A DNA stretch of 20,053 nt, from NCBI GenBank assembly GCA_031552655.1, contig JAVBML010000083.1, positions 1-20,053 of the forward strand. The letters are read 5' to 3'. Below are positions 8,438 to 17,253 of this stretch, piece by piece. Each line of letters starts with the position of its first letter. The stretch's first letter is position 1. Position numbers and translations under genes: made by a program. The stretch comes from CAZTPH01 sp031552655 (GTDB lineage Bacteria > Pseudomonadota > Gammaproteobacteria > UBA9339). The notes under the pieces are model-generated. The model searched no databases, was not told the origin of the DNA, and saw nothing but the letters and a program-made list of their open reading frames with translations.

Positions 8438-9817
8438 ATGTTTAGTTTTCCAAGTATTAGAAGAGAAATCCAAACTTCCCTGAAACTCGGAATTCCTCTC
8501 ATTGTATCCGAAGTTATCTATGCACTAAATAGTTTTTTTGCTACGGTGATGGTTGCCCATCTTGGTAAAGAACAACTAGCGGCTAATGCCCTCGTGTGGA
8601 ATATATATTTGGCCAGTACGATCTTTTTTATTGGTATATTTAGTGCCGTGGGCATTGTGACAGTTCAAAGCTTTGGCGCTAAGGATAGAGATGGAGTGGC
8701 CATTTCCTTTCGACAGGGTATGATTATGGCCCTTATATCTACGATACCCATGGTGCTTATTATTGGTATTGCTCCCATATTTTTACTGTGGAGTGGTCAA
8801 GATCCCGCCGTGGTGTCATTTGCTAAGCCATTTTTTTATTCCCTAATCTTGCAAATATTACCTTTAAATGTGGTGACGGTAATGCAGCAATTTTTAATTG
8901 GCATTAATAGAGTTCGCATTGTGATGTTTACAAGTATCTTGGCAGTGCCCATGGAGTTGTTTTTTTTCTATGTTTTTCTATTTGGTAAATTTAATTTTCC
9001 CGAACTGGGTTTGGCGGGGATTGGCTACGGTTTGGCTATGTCCTATGCCATGCTAGCTCTTTTTTTATTTGCCTACCTATTTTTATCAAAGGAGGTTAGG
9101 GGCTATGAATTGTTTAAAAAATGGTGGATTGTGGAACCGCGGTTCTTTTTTGAAATATTTCGCATTGGCTATCCCCTTGGTTTTATGTGGTGCAGTGAAG
9201 TTTTATTTTTCGCCGCCGTGGCAATTATGATGGGTATTCTTGGTATTGATGTTTTGGCAGCTTTTCAAATTGCGGATCAATATTTAATGATAGCTTTAGT
9301 GGTTCTTTTCGCTCTGGGTCAAACGGTTGCCATTAGAGTTGGGAGCGAAGTTGGTAAAAACAATCGCCATGGATTGGCACTAGCTGCTATTGTGAATGTT
9401 GCTTTGGGAGTTAGTATTCTAGGAATTTTTAGTATTATATATTTAATGTTTCCGGAGTGGGCAATTAAATTGGATGTGGATACCAGTGCCGTTAAAAATT
9501 TAGCGATAGTTGCCGAGGCACTAAAATTTTTCCCCCTGATTGCTATACTATTACTTACGGATTGCATTCGCATTGTACTCAATGGAGCACTTCGTGGACT
9601 TAAGGATACTGGTTTTCAATTGATTGTTAGTTTATTGGGTTACTGGTTCATTGCTTTTCCTCTGGGTTATTTTTTGGCTTTTAGGTGCAACCTAGGTGGC
9701 AGTGGCATATGGTGGGGTATTATTATTGGATTGTTTATCAATGGTATTATGTTGGTTTTACGCTTTATAAAGTTGTTAAAAAATGTCGATTTACTAAGCA
9801 TGGTGACAAGAAAGTAG
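8438..9817 (+). CDS. MATE-family multidrug/cation efflux transporter
   Basis: Proteins of this family export drugs or other organic cations across the inner membrane in exchange for Na+ or H+. The 459 residues contain about twelve hydrophobic segments in two halves, the length and layout usual for NorM-type MATE proteins. Family-like stretches include LGIPLIVSEVIYALNSFFAT and VMVAHLGKEQLAANALVWN near the N-terminus, VQSFGAKDRD in the loop after the second helix, and GQTVAIRVGSEVGKNN at the matching position of the second half. The substrate cannot be read from sequence. The ATG has no clear Shine-Dalgarno sequence. It shares a 285-base divergent gap with greA, and an AsmA-family gene follows after 64 bases, perhaps on the same transcript. 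Confidence 0.93.
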   Translation: MFSFPSIRREIQTSLKLGIPLIVSEVIYALNSFFATVMVAHLGKEQLAANALVWNIYLASTIFFIGIFSAVGIVTVQSFGAKDRDGVAISFRQGMIMALISTIPMVLIIGIAPIFLLWSGQDPAVVSFAKPFFYSLILQILPLNVVTVMQQFLIGINRVRIVMFTSILAVPMELFFFYVFLFGKFNFPELGLAGIGYGLAMSYAMLALFLFAYLFLSKEVRGYELFKKWWIVEPRFFFEIFRIGYPLGFMWCSEVLFFAAVAIMMGILGIDVLAAFQIADQYLMIALVVLFALGQTVAIRVGSEVGKNNRHGLALAAIVNVALGVSILGIFSIIYLMFPEWAIKLDVDTSAVKNLAIVAEALKFFPLIAILLLTDCIRIVLNGALRGLKDTGFQLIVSLLGYWFIAFPLGYFLAFRCNLGGSGIWWGIIIGLFINGIMLVLRFIKLLKNVDLLSMVTRK

Positions 9818-9881
9818 GCTACTTGAAATCCAAGGGGAATTTAAATTTATTTATTGGATTATCATCGGAGATAGTAATTAT

Positions 9882-11942
9882 ATGGCGCTGAATAAAAAAA
9901 TAAAAAATTTTGTCAAATTGATGGCAGTGTTCATGGCATCGGTAATATTTATCATGGTTGCAGTTATGGTTATTTTTATGACGACGATTGATCATGATAA
10001 AATTAAGATGGAGATTACTAAATTTATATCTCGCAGCATTGGTGTCAAGGTAAAAATTACCGGTGAACTAAAAATCATGATTTTTCCCACCGTTGCCGTA
10101 CGTGCCAATAATTTAGTAGTGAGCAGTGGTAGGGAAGCTAGGGATGATTATTTTATGAAGTCATCGGAAGTGCTTTTCAAGGTTAATATACTACCTCTTC
10201 TCATCGGCCAAGTTACAGTGGACCATGTTTTTATTAAAAATTTAGATTTACAACTTAGCAGAGATGGACAGGGTGGTGCTAATTGGCAGTGGCTAACGGC
10301 CATAGCCAAATCTCGAGGTGCAGTGGCTGGTAGTGTCCAGGAAAAAAATATTCGCGCCATTAAATTTTTAGTTAGAGATTTTACGATTAAAAATGCCTGC
10401 GTGACCTATCGAGATCAGAGAAATAATAGAAGATTGGTATTTAGTGATGTGCATTTAGAGTGCCATGGAGTTAACTTTGGAGAACCTTTTTTTGTTCGGG
10501 GTAAATTTCATCTAATTGACACCGCATCACAGCTAAGCAGTGAATGTAAATTAAATGCCTCCATTGGCCTAGATTTAGATGGACAAATGTGGAAAATGGA
10601 AAATTTACATGTATTTTGCAAATTAAAAACTGGAACCATGGCTCGGCAGGTTGTTTTAAAAGGGCAGATTGGTGGTATTAGCTTGGCCATTCAGAAAGAA
10701 TTTTTGCAATTGTGTGACATCGACCTAAATTTCGCTGGCATTGAAATCAAAGGTTTGGGAACGATTGAAAATAATAAAGGTAATTGGGAAAACCGGGGAG
10801 AGCTAAAAATCACCAATGACGATGCTGAAGAGATCATGCAATTTTTAGGTATCGAAAAGTATTTTCGAAATCCATCTTTGGTGCGCCTTAGGGCTACGGT
10901 TGTTGCTGACCATCGAACTCTGAGCCTCACTTCCTTCGATGTAAATTTGGGCAATGGTGTGTTGAAAGGTCAAGCAAGCTATGGCAATGAACGACTTAAT
11001 TTTTCCCTGGAATTAAATCAGTTGGATTTGGCTAAAACTATCAATGTGAATGCTTTTCAAGAGCATACTACGACCACTCCGCAGTGGGGTAAAAATGAGT
11101 TGCAAATAAACCCACAGTGGCTTAACAGTAAGATGCAATTGCATGGTATATTAAAAGTTGGTACCGTAAAATTTGCCGAGGTAGACATTAGAGATGTGGT
11201 TATTCCTTTGATAGCTGGCAGTGGTGTTCTCGAATCTTCGGGGGGAACATTTAAGCTTGCTGGAGGTCATGGTCGCTACGACGCCAGGCTAGACTTAAGT
11301 AATAATTTGCCTAAATTTCAATTTAAATTATCTGTGAGAAATATTATCATGCAACATCTGCTAATGGCCGTTGCTAACTACGATAAGCTTGAAGGCTCCC
11401 TTGGTTTCACTTTGGATTTATTTGCCCGGGGAAATAAAATAGAGGAATTACGGGGTGATATTCATGGCAATGGAAGTATTTCCGTTGACAAAGGTGGGTA
11501 CCATGGCATTGATATCCCCTATGAAATTAGGCGGGTACATGCTTCCCTTAGGGGCAAGCCACATCCCGCTAGATCTAATGCTCCAATAACTCGCTTTGAT
11601 TATTTAACCATGGATTTTGCAATTAGAAAAAGTATGCTAGCCAGCGATAATTTTAAGGTCAATGCCCCGGATTACAGGATATCCGGAAGTGGTAGCGCAG
11701 ATCTTTATAATCAGATGGTTGATTTTACGTTGAGTGCCCAGAGTAATAGTGACGATAGTTTTTTAATCCCCATTAAAGTGGGAGGAACTTTTAGGAAACC
11801 GACCATTAGATTGGATGCCGCTTTGATGGCGCAGCACATTGTTAGTGATACGGTGCAGAATGTGGCTAGAAAGTATATAAAAAAACATGATGTTGTTAGG
11901 GAGGTAAAAAGCATTTTAAAGATAGCTAATATTTTTAATTAG
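9882..11942 (+). CDS. AsmA-family inner-membrane-anchored envelope protein
   Basis: AsmA-family proteins are anchored in the inner membrane and extend into the periplasm; several relatives are thought to bridge the envelope and help move phospholipids to the outer membrane. The 686-residue protein has one N-terminal membrane segment (about residues 11-35), then the typical region VGVKVKITGELKI plus FPTVAVRANNLVVS at about 55-81. A long beta-rich part follows, and a C-terminal AsmA domain ends with YRISGSGSADLYNQMVDFTL and VGGTFRKPTIRLDAALM. The length resembles AsmA itself (E. coli about 617) more than the much longer TamB or YhdP. GGAG lies about 10 bases before the ATG, supporting the start. 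eno follows after a gap that holds its own promoter. The exact AsmA subfamily is not assigned. Confidence 0.88.
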   Translation: MALNKKIKNFVKLMAVFMASVIFIMVAVMVIFMTTIDHDKIKMEITKFISRSIGVKVKITGELKIMIFPTVAVRANNLVVSSGREARDDYFMKSSEVLFKVNILPLLIGQVTVDHVFIKNLDLQLSRDGQGGANWQWLTAIAKSRGAVAGSVQEKNIRAIKFLVRDFTIKNACVTYRDQRNNRRLVFSDVHLECHGVNFGEPFFVRGKFHLIDTASQLSSECKLNASIGLDLDGQMWKMENLHVFCKLKTGTMARQVVLKGQIGGISLAIQKEFLQLCDIDLNFAGIEIKGLGTIENNKGNWENRGELKITNDDAEEIMQFLGIEKYFRNPSLVRLRATVVADHRTLSLTSFDVNLGNGVLKGQASYGNERLNFSLELNQLDLAKTINVNAFQEHTTTTPQWGKNELQINPQWLNSKMQLHGILKVGTVKFAEVDIRDVVIPLIAGSGVLESSGGTFKLAGGHGRYDARLDLSNNLPKFQFKLSVRNIIMQHLLMAVANYDKLEGSLGFTLDLFARGNKIEELRGDIHGNGSISVDKGGYHGIDIPYEIRRVHASLRGKPHPARSNAPITRFDYLTMDFAIRKSMLASDNFKVNAPDYRISGSGSADLYNQMVDFTLSAQSNSDDSFLIPIKVGGTFRKPTIRLDAALMAQHIVSDTVQNVARKYIKKHDVVREVKSILKIANIFN

Positions 11943-11978
11943 CAATTATTTTAACTCGCTATTCTATTTATATTGCTA

Positions 11979-13312
<1,334 letters not shown>

Positions 13313-13318
13313 TAGTTG

Positions 13319-13360
13319 AATCTAGGTTTCATCACATCGGGATGAAACCTAGATTTTTTT
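13319..13360 (+). terminator. Intrinsic terminator after eno
   Basis: A perfect 15-base-pair stem (13319-13333 with 13341-13355) encloses a 7-base loop (ACATCGG) and runs into a T-tract at 13354-13360. It lies 7 bases after the eno stop codon. This is the strongest terminator in the window and should separate eno from ftsB, whose ATG is only 15 bases past the T-tract's last base. Confidence 0.92.
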
Positions 13361-13374
13361 GCTAATTAGACAAA

Positions 13375-13644
13375 ATGAAGAGTTTATTGGTAGGCTTAGT
13401 GGTCGTTGTTACAATGTTACAATATCATCTGTGGTTTGCCGACAATGGAATTTTAAATGCTAGGCACCTTAAGCAGGATATAGCGGAGCAGCAAATTAGA
13501 ACTCAGAGATTAGCTAGAGACAATGAGATTTTGGCAGATGAAATCAATTGTCTACGAAAGAGTAGCGTAGCAATTGAAAATCGAGCACGCAGTGATTTGG
13601 GAATGGTGAAAAAGGGAGAGATTTTTTACCAAATTATTCATTAA
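13375..13644 (+). CDS. ftsB: Cell division protein FtsB
   Basis: FtsB is a small bitopic membrane protein that, with FtsL and FtsQ, links early divisome assembly to activation of septal peptidoglycan synthesis. The 89-residue protein has a short N-terminal tail, one membrane segment (about residues 3-20) and a periplasmic coiled coil (about 30-65). Hallmarks shared with E. coli FtsB (103 residues) are LQYHLWFADNGI just after the membrane segment, IENRARSDLGM, and the ending KKGEIFYQII. Its place after eno is the usual gammaproteobacterial order. No Shine-Dalgarno sequence precedes the ATG, and the eno terminator lies directly upstream, so its promoter is unclear. An HMG-CoA reductase homologue starts 14 bases after it, where ispD is usually found. 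Confidence 0.93.
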   Translation: MKSLLVGLVVVVTMLQYHLWFADNGILNARHLKQDIAEQQIRTQRLARDNEILADEINCLRKSSVAIENRARSDLGMVKKGEIFYQIIH

Positions 13645-13658
13645 TCTTTGAGTGCACC

Positions 13659-14675
13659 ATGCATACTTCTATTCCCACGAAATTAGTTGGCCCCATTAAT
13701 ATAGTTAGCAGTGAGCTGGTTAGTCTTCTGAGAGTTCCTCTGGCAACCTTCGAAGCACCGCTGTGGTTTTCCGTGAACCGCGGAGCCCGAGTGTCGAGAA
13801 AAAGTGGCGGTATTAGAGTAACGGTGGTTCAGGAGTCCATGACTCGTTCCATTCTGCTGGAGGCTCCGGATGCAAGTGAAGCCGCTAAAATTGTTAATAG
13901 CTTGGAAGAGGCTAGGGAAAGATTGCAAGATTTGGTTGCCACCACTAGTCGCTTTACTAAATTAATCACTTGGCATTCCCAAATTGTTGGAAATTTAATC
14001 TATCTTCGATTTTCTTTTACCACGGGCGGTGCCGCGGGACATAATATGAGTACTAAGGCTGCCGAAGTACTGCAGCGATGGTTGCTTGGGGAATATCCCG
14101 CTTTGAGATATGTATCCATATCTGCTAATTATTGCGTGGATAAAAAAAATTCTGCCGTTAATGGTATTCTTGGTAGGGGTAAATATCTCATAGCAGAGCT
14201 GTCTATTTCCAGAGATCTTTGTCTTGAGTTGCTACATACTACCCCGGAAAAAATTGTGGATTTAAATATAAAGAAAAATCTTTTGGGATCGATTATCTCC
14301 GGTGGCGTAAGAACAGCCAATGCTCATTTTGCTAACATGCTTCTAGCTTTCTATTTGGCTACGGGTCAAGATGCCGCTAATATTGTTGAAGGTTCTCAGG
14401 GAATTACCCATGCGGAGCTAAAAGATGGGGAGCTCTATTTCTCAGTAACCTTGCCAAATATTATTATTAGTGCCGTGGGAAATAGTAAAATCTTAGATAC
14501 CATCCGGTGTAATTTAGATGCTCTACAGCTTACGAAAGGTGGTGACCTGGCCTTAGAATCCCGTTGCTTGGCCATAATTGCCGCGGCAATTGTGTGGTGC
14601 GGTGAGCTATCTCTTTTGGCTTCCCAATGTGTTCCCGGGTCATTGGTGCGCAGCCACATTGCCTTGGAGAGGTAA
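13659..14675 (+). CDS. HMG-CoA reductase homologue, class I-like, short N-terminus
   Basis: HMG-CoA reductase makes mevalonate from HMG-CoA with NAD(P)H, the committed step of mevalonate-type isoprenoid synthesis. All four catalytic residues align with human HMGR: Glu32 (ATFE), Lys162 (NYCVDKKNSAVN), Asp238 (ATGQDAANIVEGS) and His333 (LVRSHIALER). RFSFTTGGAAGHNM occupies the place of the cofactor motif GDAMGMN but lacks its Asp and second Met. The 338 residues begin at IPTKLVGPINI, so the ENVIG dimer-interface segment and the preceding helix of usual HMGRs (roughly 60-90 residues) are absent. The upstream frame is closed at 13593, with no ATG, GTG or TTG between. It follows ftsB by 14 bases, a position normally held by ispD of the competing MEP pathway. 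It could be a true reductase, a diverged one, or a paralogue with another role. Confidence 0.85.
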   Translation: MHTSIPTKLVGPINIVSSELVSLLRVPLATFEAPLWFSVNRGARVSRKSGGIRVTVVQESMTRSILLEAPDASEAAKIVNSLEEARERLQDLVATTSRFTKLITWHSQIVGNLIYLRFSFTTGGAAGHNMSTKAAEVLQRWLLGEYPALRYVSISANYCVDKKNSAVNGILGRGKYLIAELSISRDLCLELLHTTPEKIVDLNIKKNLLGSIISGGVRTANAHFANMLLAFYLATGQDAANIVEGSQGITHAELKDGELYFSVTLPNIIISAVGNSKILDTIRCNLDALQLTKGGDLALESRCLAIIAAAIVWCGELSLLASQCVPGSLVRSHIALER

Positions 14676-14685
14676 AATTTGTCTT

Positions 14686-14706
14686 GTAAGAGTAGATCTA
14701 CTTTAC
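14686..14706. repeat. Small inverted repeat after the HMG-CoA reductase homologue
   Basis: AGTAGATCTACT (14691-14702) is a perfect palindrome, extended by GTAA and TTAC on either side with one bulged base. It lies 10 bases after the stop codon. No T-tract follows directly (the next T-run is at 14722-14728), so it is a weak terminator candidate. The rest of the 234-base gap to kbl is AT-rich with no gene or promoter I can support. Confidence 0.3.
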
Positions 14707-14909
14707 TAGCCTAGTCCGGTGTTTTTTTATCTTAGTTATTATCCCGGGGAAATTTTTATTTATGTAGGATTTTTTTTAAATTGTGTTAACCTAGTAAGTG
14801 CTAAGAAGATAGTTTTTGTTCTAGATAGTCATAATGGTAGTAGAGTAGTTCATGGTTGTAATAGGAGCTATTTTGCTGATATTAACAAATCTTATTTAAG
14901 AGAAACTAT

Positions 14910-16100
14910 ATGTCAAAAGTATTTTACCAGCATTTATCAAATGAAATAGTAAAGCTTAGGGAAGCAGGACTATATAAGGAAGAACGCGTAATCACTTCAC
15001 CCCAGGCTGCAGTTATTAATACCAAGGAGATCAGCTCCGTAATTAATATGTGCGCTAATAACTATCTAGGGCTTGCTAATCATCCCCAATTAGTTGCTGC
15101 CGCTAAGGAAGCTTTGGATATCTATGGTTTTGGTTTGTCGTCGGTGCGCTTTATTTGTGGTACCCAAAGTGTTCATAAAGAGTTGGAGAGACGACTTAGT
15201 CAATTTTTAAAGATGGAAGATACCATTCTTTATTCTTCCTGTTTTGATGCCAATGGTGGTTTATTTGAAGCTCTATTGGATACCGAGGATGCCATCATTA
15301 GTGATAGTCTTAACCATGCTAGTATTATTGATGGTGTTAGGTTATCTAAAGCAAAAAGATTTCGCTATGCTAATAATGATATGGCAGAGTTAGAGCTTAG
15401 ATTAAAAGAAGCAGCAAGCTGTCGCTATAGAGTTATTGTGACCGATGGTGTTTTTTCCATGGATGGTATCATTGCTAATTTACCAGCCATTTGTGATTTA
15501 GCGGAGCGCTATGGAGCTATGGTAATTGTGGATGATTCCCACGCCGTAGGATTCATCGGTGACCATGGTCGGGGAACCCATGAGTATCACCATGTTATGG
15601 ATCGAGTGGATATTATTACGGGAACCCTTGGTAAAGCCATGGGCGGTGCCTCGGGTGGTTATACGAGTGGTAAAAAAGTGGTGATAGATTGGCTAAGACA
15701 AAAATCTCGCCCCTATTTATTTTCCAATACCCTAGCTCCCGTGATTGCCGCAACATCAATTAAAGTGCTTGATTTGTTGGAAACCAGCGATGACCTTAGG
15801 GCAAAGGTAAAAAATAATGCTAGCTATTTTAGACAAGGTTTAGAAAAACTTGGTTTTAATGTAGTTCCCGGTGAGCATCCCATTATACCTGTGATGTTAG
15901 GTGAAGCTAAGTTAGCAAAGGAGATGGCAGATTTATTGCTCAGGGAAGATGTGTATGCCATTAGCTTTTCCTATCCCGTGGTACCCCAAGGTAAAGCACG
16001 CATTCGTACCCAGGTATCTGCGGCCCACGAAAGGGAGCATTTGGATCGAGCGTTGAATGCCTTTGCTAAGGTAGGAAAGAGTTTAAATATCATTAAATAA
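14910..16100 (+). CDS. kbl: 2-amino-3-ketobutyrate CoA ligase (glycine C-acetyltransferase)
   Basis: Kbl is a PLP enzyme that splits 2-amino-3-ketobutyrate with CoA into glycine and acetyl-CoA, the second step of threonine breakdown after Tdh. The 396-residue protein is almost the E. coli length (398). The PLP lysine is Lys242 in [15 protein letters not shown]. His136 ([10 protein letters not shown]) and the Asp208/His211 region ([11 protein letters not shown]) form the rest of the cofactor site. [12 protein letters not shown] and [13 protein letters not shown] near the N-terminus are typical and favour Kbl over the related BioF and HemA. tdh follows after 27 bases, giving the normal kbl-tdh operon. 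Only a weak AAGAGA precedes the ATG as ribosome binding site. Confidence 0.96.
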   Translation: MSKVFYQHLSNEIVKLREAGLYKEERVITSPQAAVINTKEISSVINMCANNYLGLANHPQLVAAAKEALDIYGFGLSSVRFICGTQSVHKELERRLSQFLKMEDTILYSSCFDANGGLFEALLDTEDAIISDSLNHASIIDGVRLSKAKRFRYANNDMAELELRLKEAASCRYRVIVTDGVFSMDGIIANLPAICDLAERYGAMVIVDDSHAVGFIGDHGRGTHEYHHVMDRVDIITGTLGKAMGGASGGYTSGKKVVIDWLRQKSRPYLFSNTLAPVIAATSIKVLDLLETSDDLRAKVKNNASYFRQGLEKLGFNVVPGEHPIIPVMLGEAKLAKEMADLLLREDVYAISFSYPVVPQGKARIRTQVSAAHEREHLDRALNAFAKVGKSLNIIK

Positions 16101-16127
16101 CTGCTAGTCATTATTTGGAGAATTGAA

Positions 16128-17156
16128 ATGAAAGCCCTTGTGAAATTAAATAAAGCCCCTGGTTTGTGGCAACAAGATGTCCCCATGCCTACCATAGGAC
16201 CCAATGATGTTTTAATTAAGATTAGAAAGACTGCCATTTGTGGTACCGACGTTCATATTTACAATTGGGATGAGTGGGCGCAGAAAGTTATTGCTGTACC
16301 CATGGTCGTTGGCCATGAGTTCGTGGGTGAAATCGTGGAGTTAGGATCCGAGGTAAAGGGATTTAAGGTAGGAGATAGGGTCTCCGGGGAGGGTCACATC
16401 GCCTGTGGAGAATGCCGCAGCTGTAAAAGTGGACGAGCCCATTTGTGTTGTAAAAATGTGGGAGTAGGAGTTACTCGCCAGGGTTGTTTTGCCGAGTATT
16501 TGGCAATTCCTGCAGTTAATGCCTATCCCATTCCACCCCAGGTTTCCGATGATTTGGCAGCTATTTTAGATCCCCTAGGTAACGCTACCCATGTTGCTCT
16601 TTCCTTCGATTTGCTGGGTGAAGATATATTAATTACGGGAGCTGGTCCCATTGGTATTATGGCAGCGGCCATCGCTCGCTACGCTGGGGCGCGACATGTA
16701 GTGGTTACTGACGTTAATGAATATCGCCTTGATTTAGCACGTAGCATGGGAATAGCCCATGCCATTAACACTCAATCTGTTAATGTGGAGTCGGTTATGC
16801 AAAGTTTAGGTATAGCCAAGGGATTTGATATTGGTTTTGAGATGTCCGGAAATGCCCAAGCTTTTAATACTATGTTAGCTAATATGACCCATGCAGGAAA
16901 AATAGCGTTGCTGGGTTTTTTACCACAGTCTACCAACATTGATTGGAATCACATTATCCTAAGAGGATTATTGCTCAAGGGTATCTATGGCCGAGAGATG
17001 TTTGAAACTTGGTATAAAATGATTGCGATGCTACAAAATGGCCTTGATATGGATCCCATTATTACTCATCGCTTTTCTGTGAATGATTTTACCCAGGGAT
17101 TTGAAATTATGTGTTCCGGTAAGAGTGGTAAAGTTATTTTAGATTGGACTAACTAG
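16128..17156 (+). CDS. tdh: L-threonine 3-dehydrogenase (zinc, NAD-dependent)
   Basis: Tdh oxidises threonine to 2-amino-3-ketobutyrate with NAD+, feeding Kbl. The 342 residues match E. coli Tdh (341) and belong to the zinc medium-chain dehydrogenases. The catalytic zinc site has Cys38 ([15 protein letters not shown]), His63 and Glu64 (VGHEF). The structural zinc site has Cys93, Cys96, Cys99 and Cys107 ([16 protein letters not shown]). The nucleotide-binding fold shows [15 protein letters not shown] with Asp in VVTDVNEYR, fitting NAD preference. GGAG lies 8 bases before the ATG. It closes the kbl-tdh operon; a long inverted repeat follows before the convergent helicase-nuclease gene. Confidence 0.97.
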   Translation: MKALVKLNKAPGLWQQDVPMPTIGPNDVLIKIRKTAICGTDVHIYNWDEWAQKVIAVPMVVGHEFVGEIVELGSEVKGFKVGDRVSGEGHIACGECRSCKSGRAHLCCKNVGVGVTRQGCFAEYLAIPAVNAYPIPPQVSDDLAAILDPLGNATHVALSFDLLGEDILITGAGPIGIMAAAIARYAGARHVVVTDVNEYRLDLARSMGIAHAINTQSVNVESVMQSLGIAKGFDIGFEMSGNAQAFNTMLANMTHAGKIALLGFLPQSTNIDWNHIILRGLLLKGIYGREMFETWYKMIAMLQNGLDMDPIITHRFSVNDFTQGFEIMCSGKSGKVILDWTN

Positions 17157-17163
17157 TTTTTCA

Positions 17164-17209
17164 TTCTCAGCAAGGTATTGCTTTTAGTGAGATGATACCT
17201 TGCTGAGAA
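17164..17209. terminator. Long inverted repeat between convergent tdh and the helicase gene
   Basis: A perfect 15-base inverted repeat (17164-17178 with 17195-17209; arm TTCTCAGCAAGGTAT) surrounds a 16-base loop, 7 bases after the tdh stop. Its position between convergent genes suggests a two-way transcription end or an mRNA 3' stabiliser. Neither strand has a T-tract directly after the stem, so it is not a textbook intrinsic terminator. A second palindrome, AAAAATTTTT, lies at 17236-17245. Confidence 0.55.
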
Positions 17210-17253
17210 ATGGCGTTGGATCTTTCTCAAGACATAAAAATTTTTAAGTGGGT

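Noticed and set aside
9685..9891. 68-codon frame at the end of the MATE gene
   Set aside because: Mostly out-of-frame sequence of the MATE gene; the part beyond it has no recognisable features.
14719..14949. 76-codon open frame between the HMGR homologue and kbl
   Set aside because: It overlaps the kbl start in another frame, has no family resemblance, no ribosome binding site, and a composition expected of AT-rich intergenic DNA.
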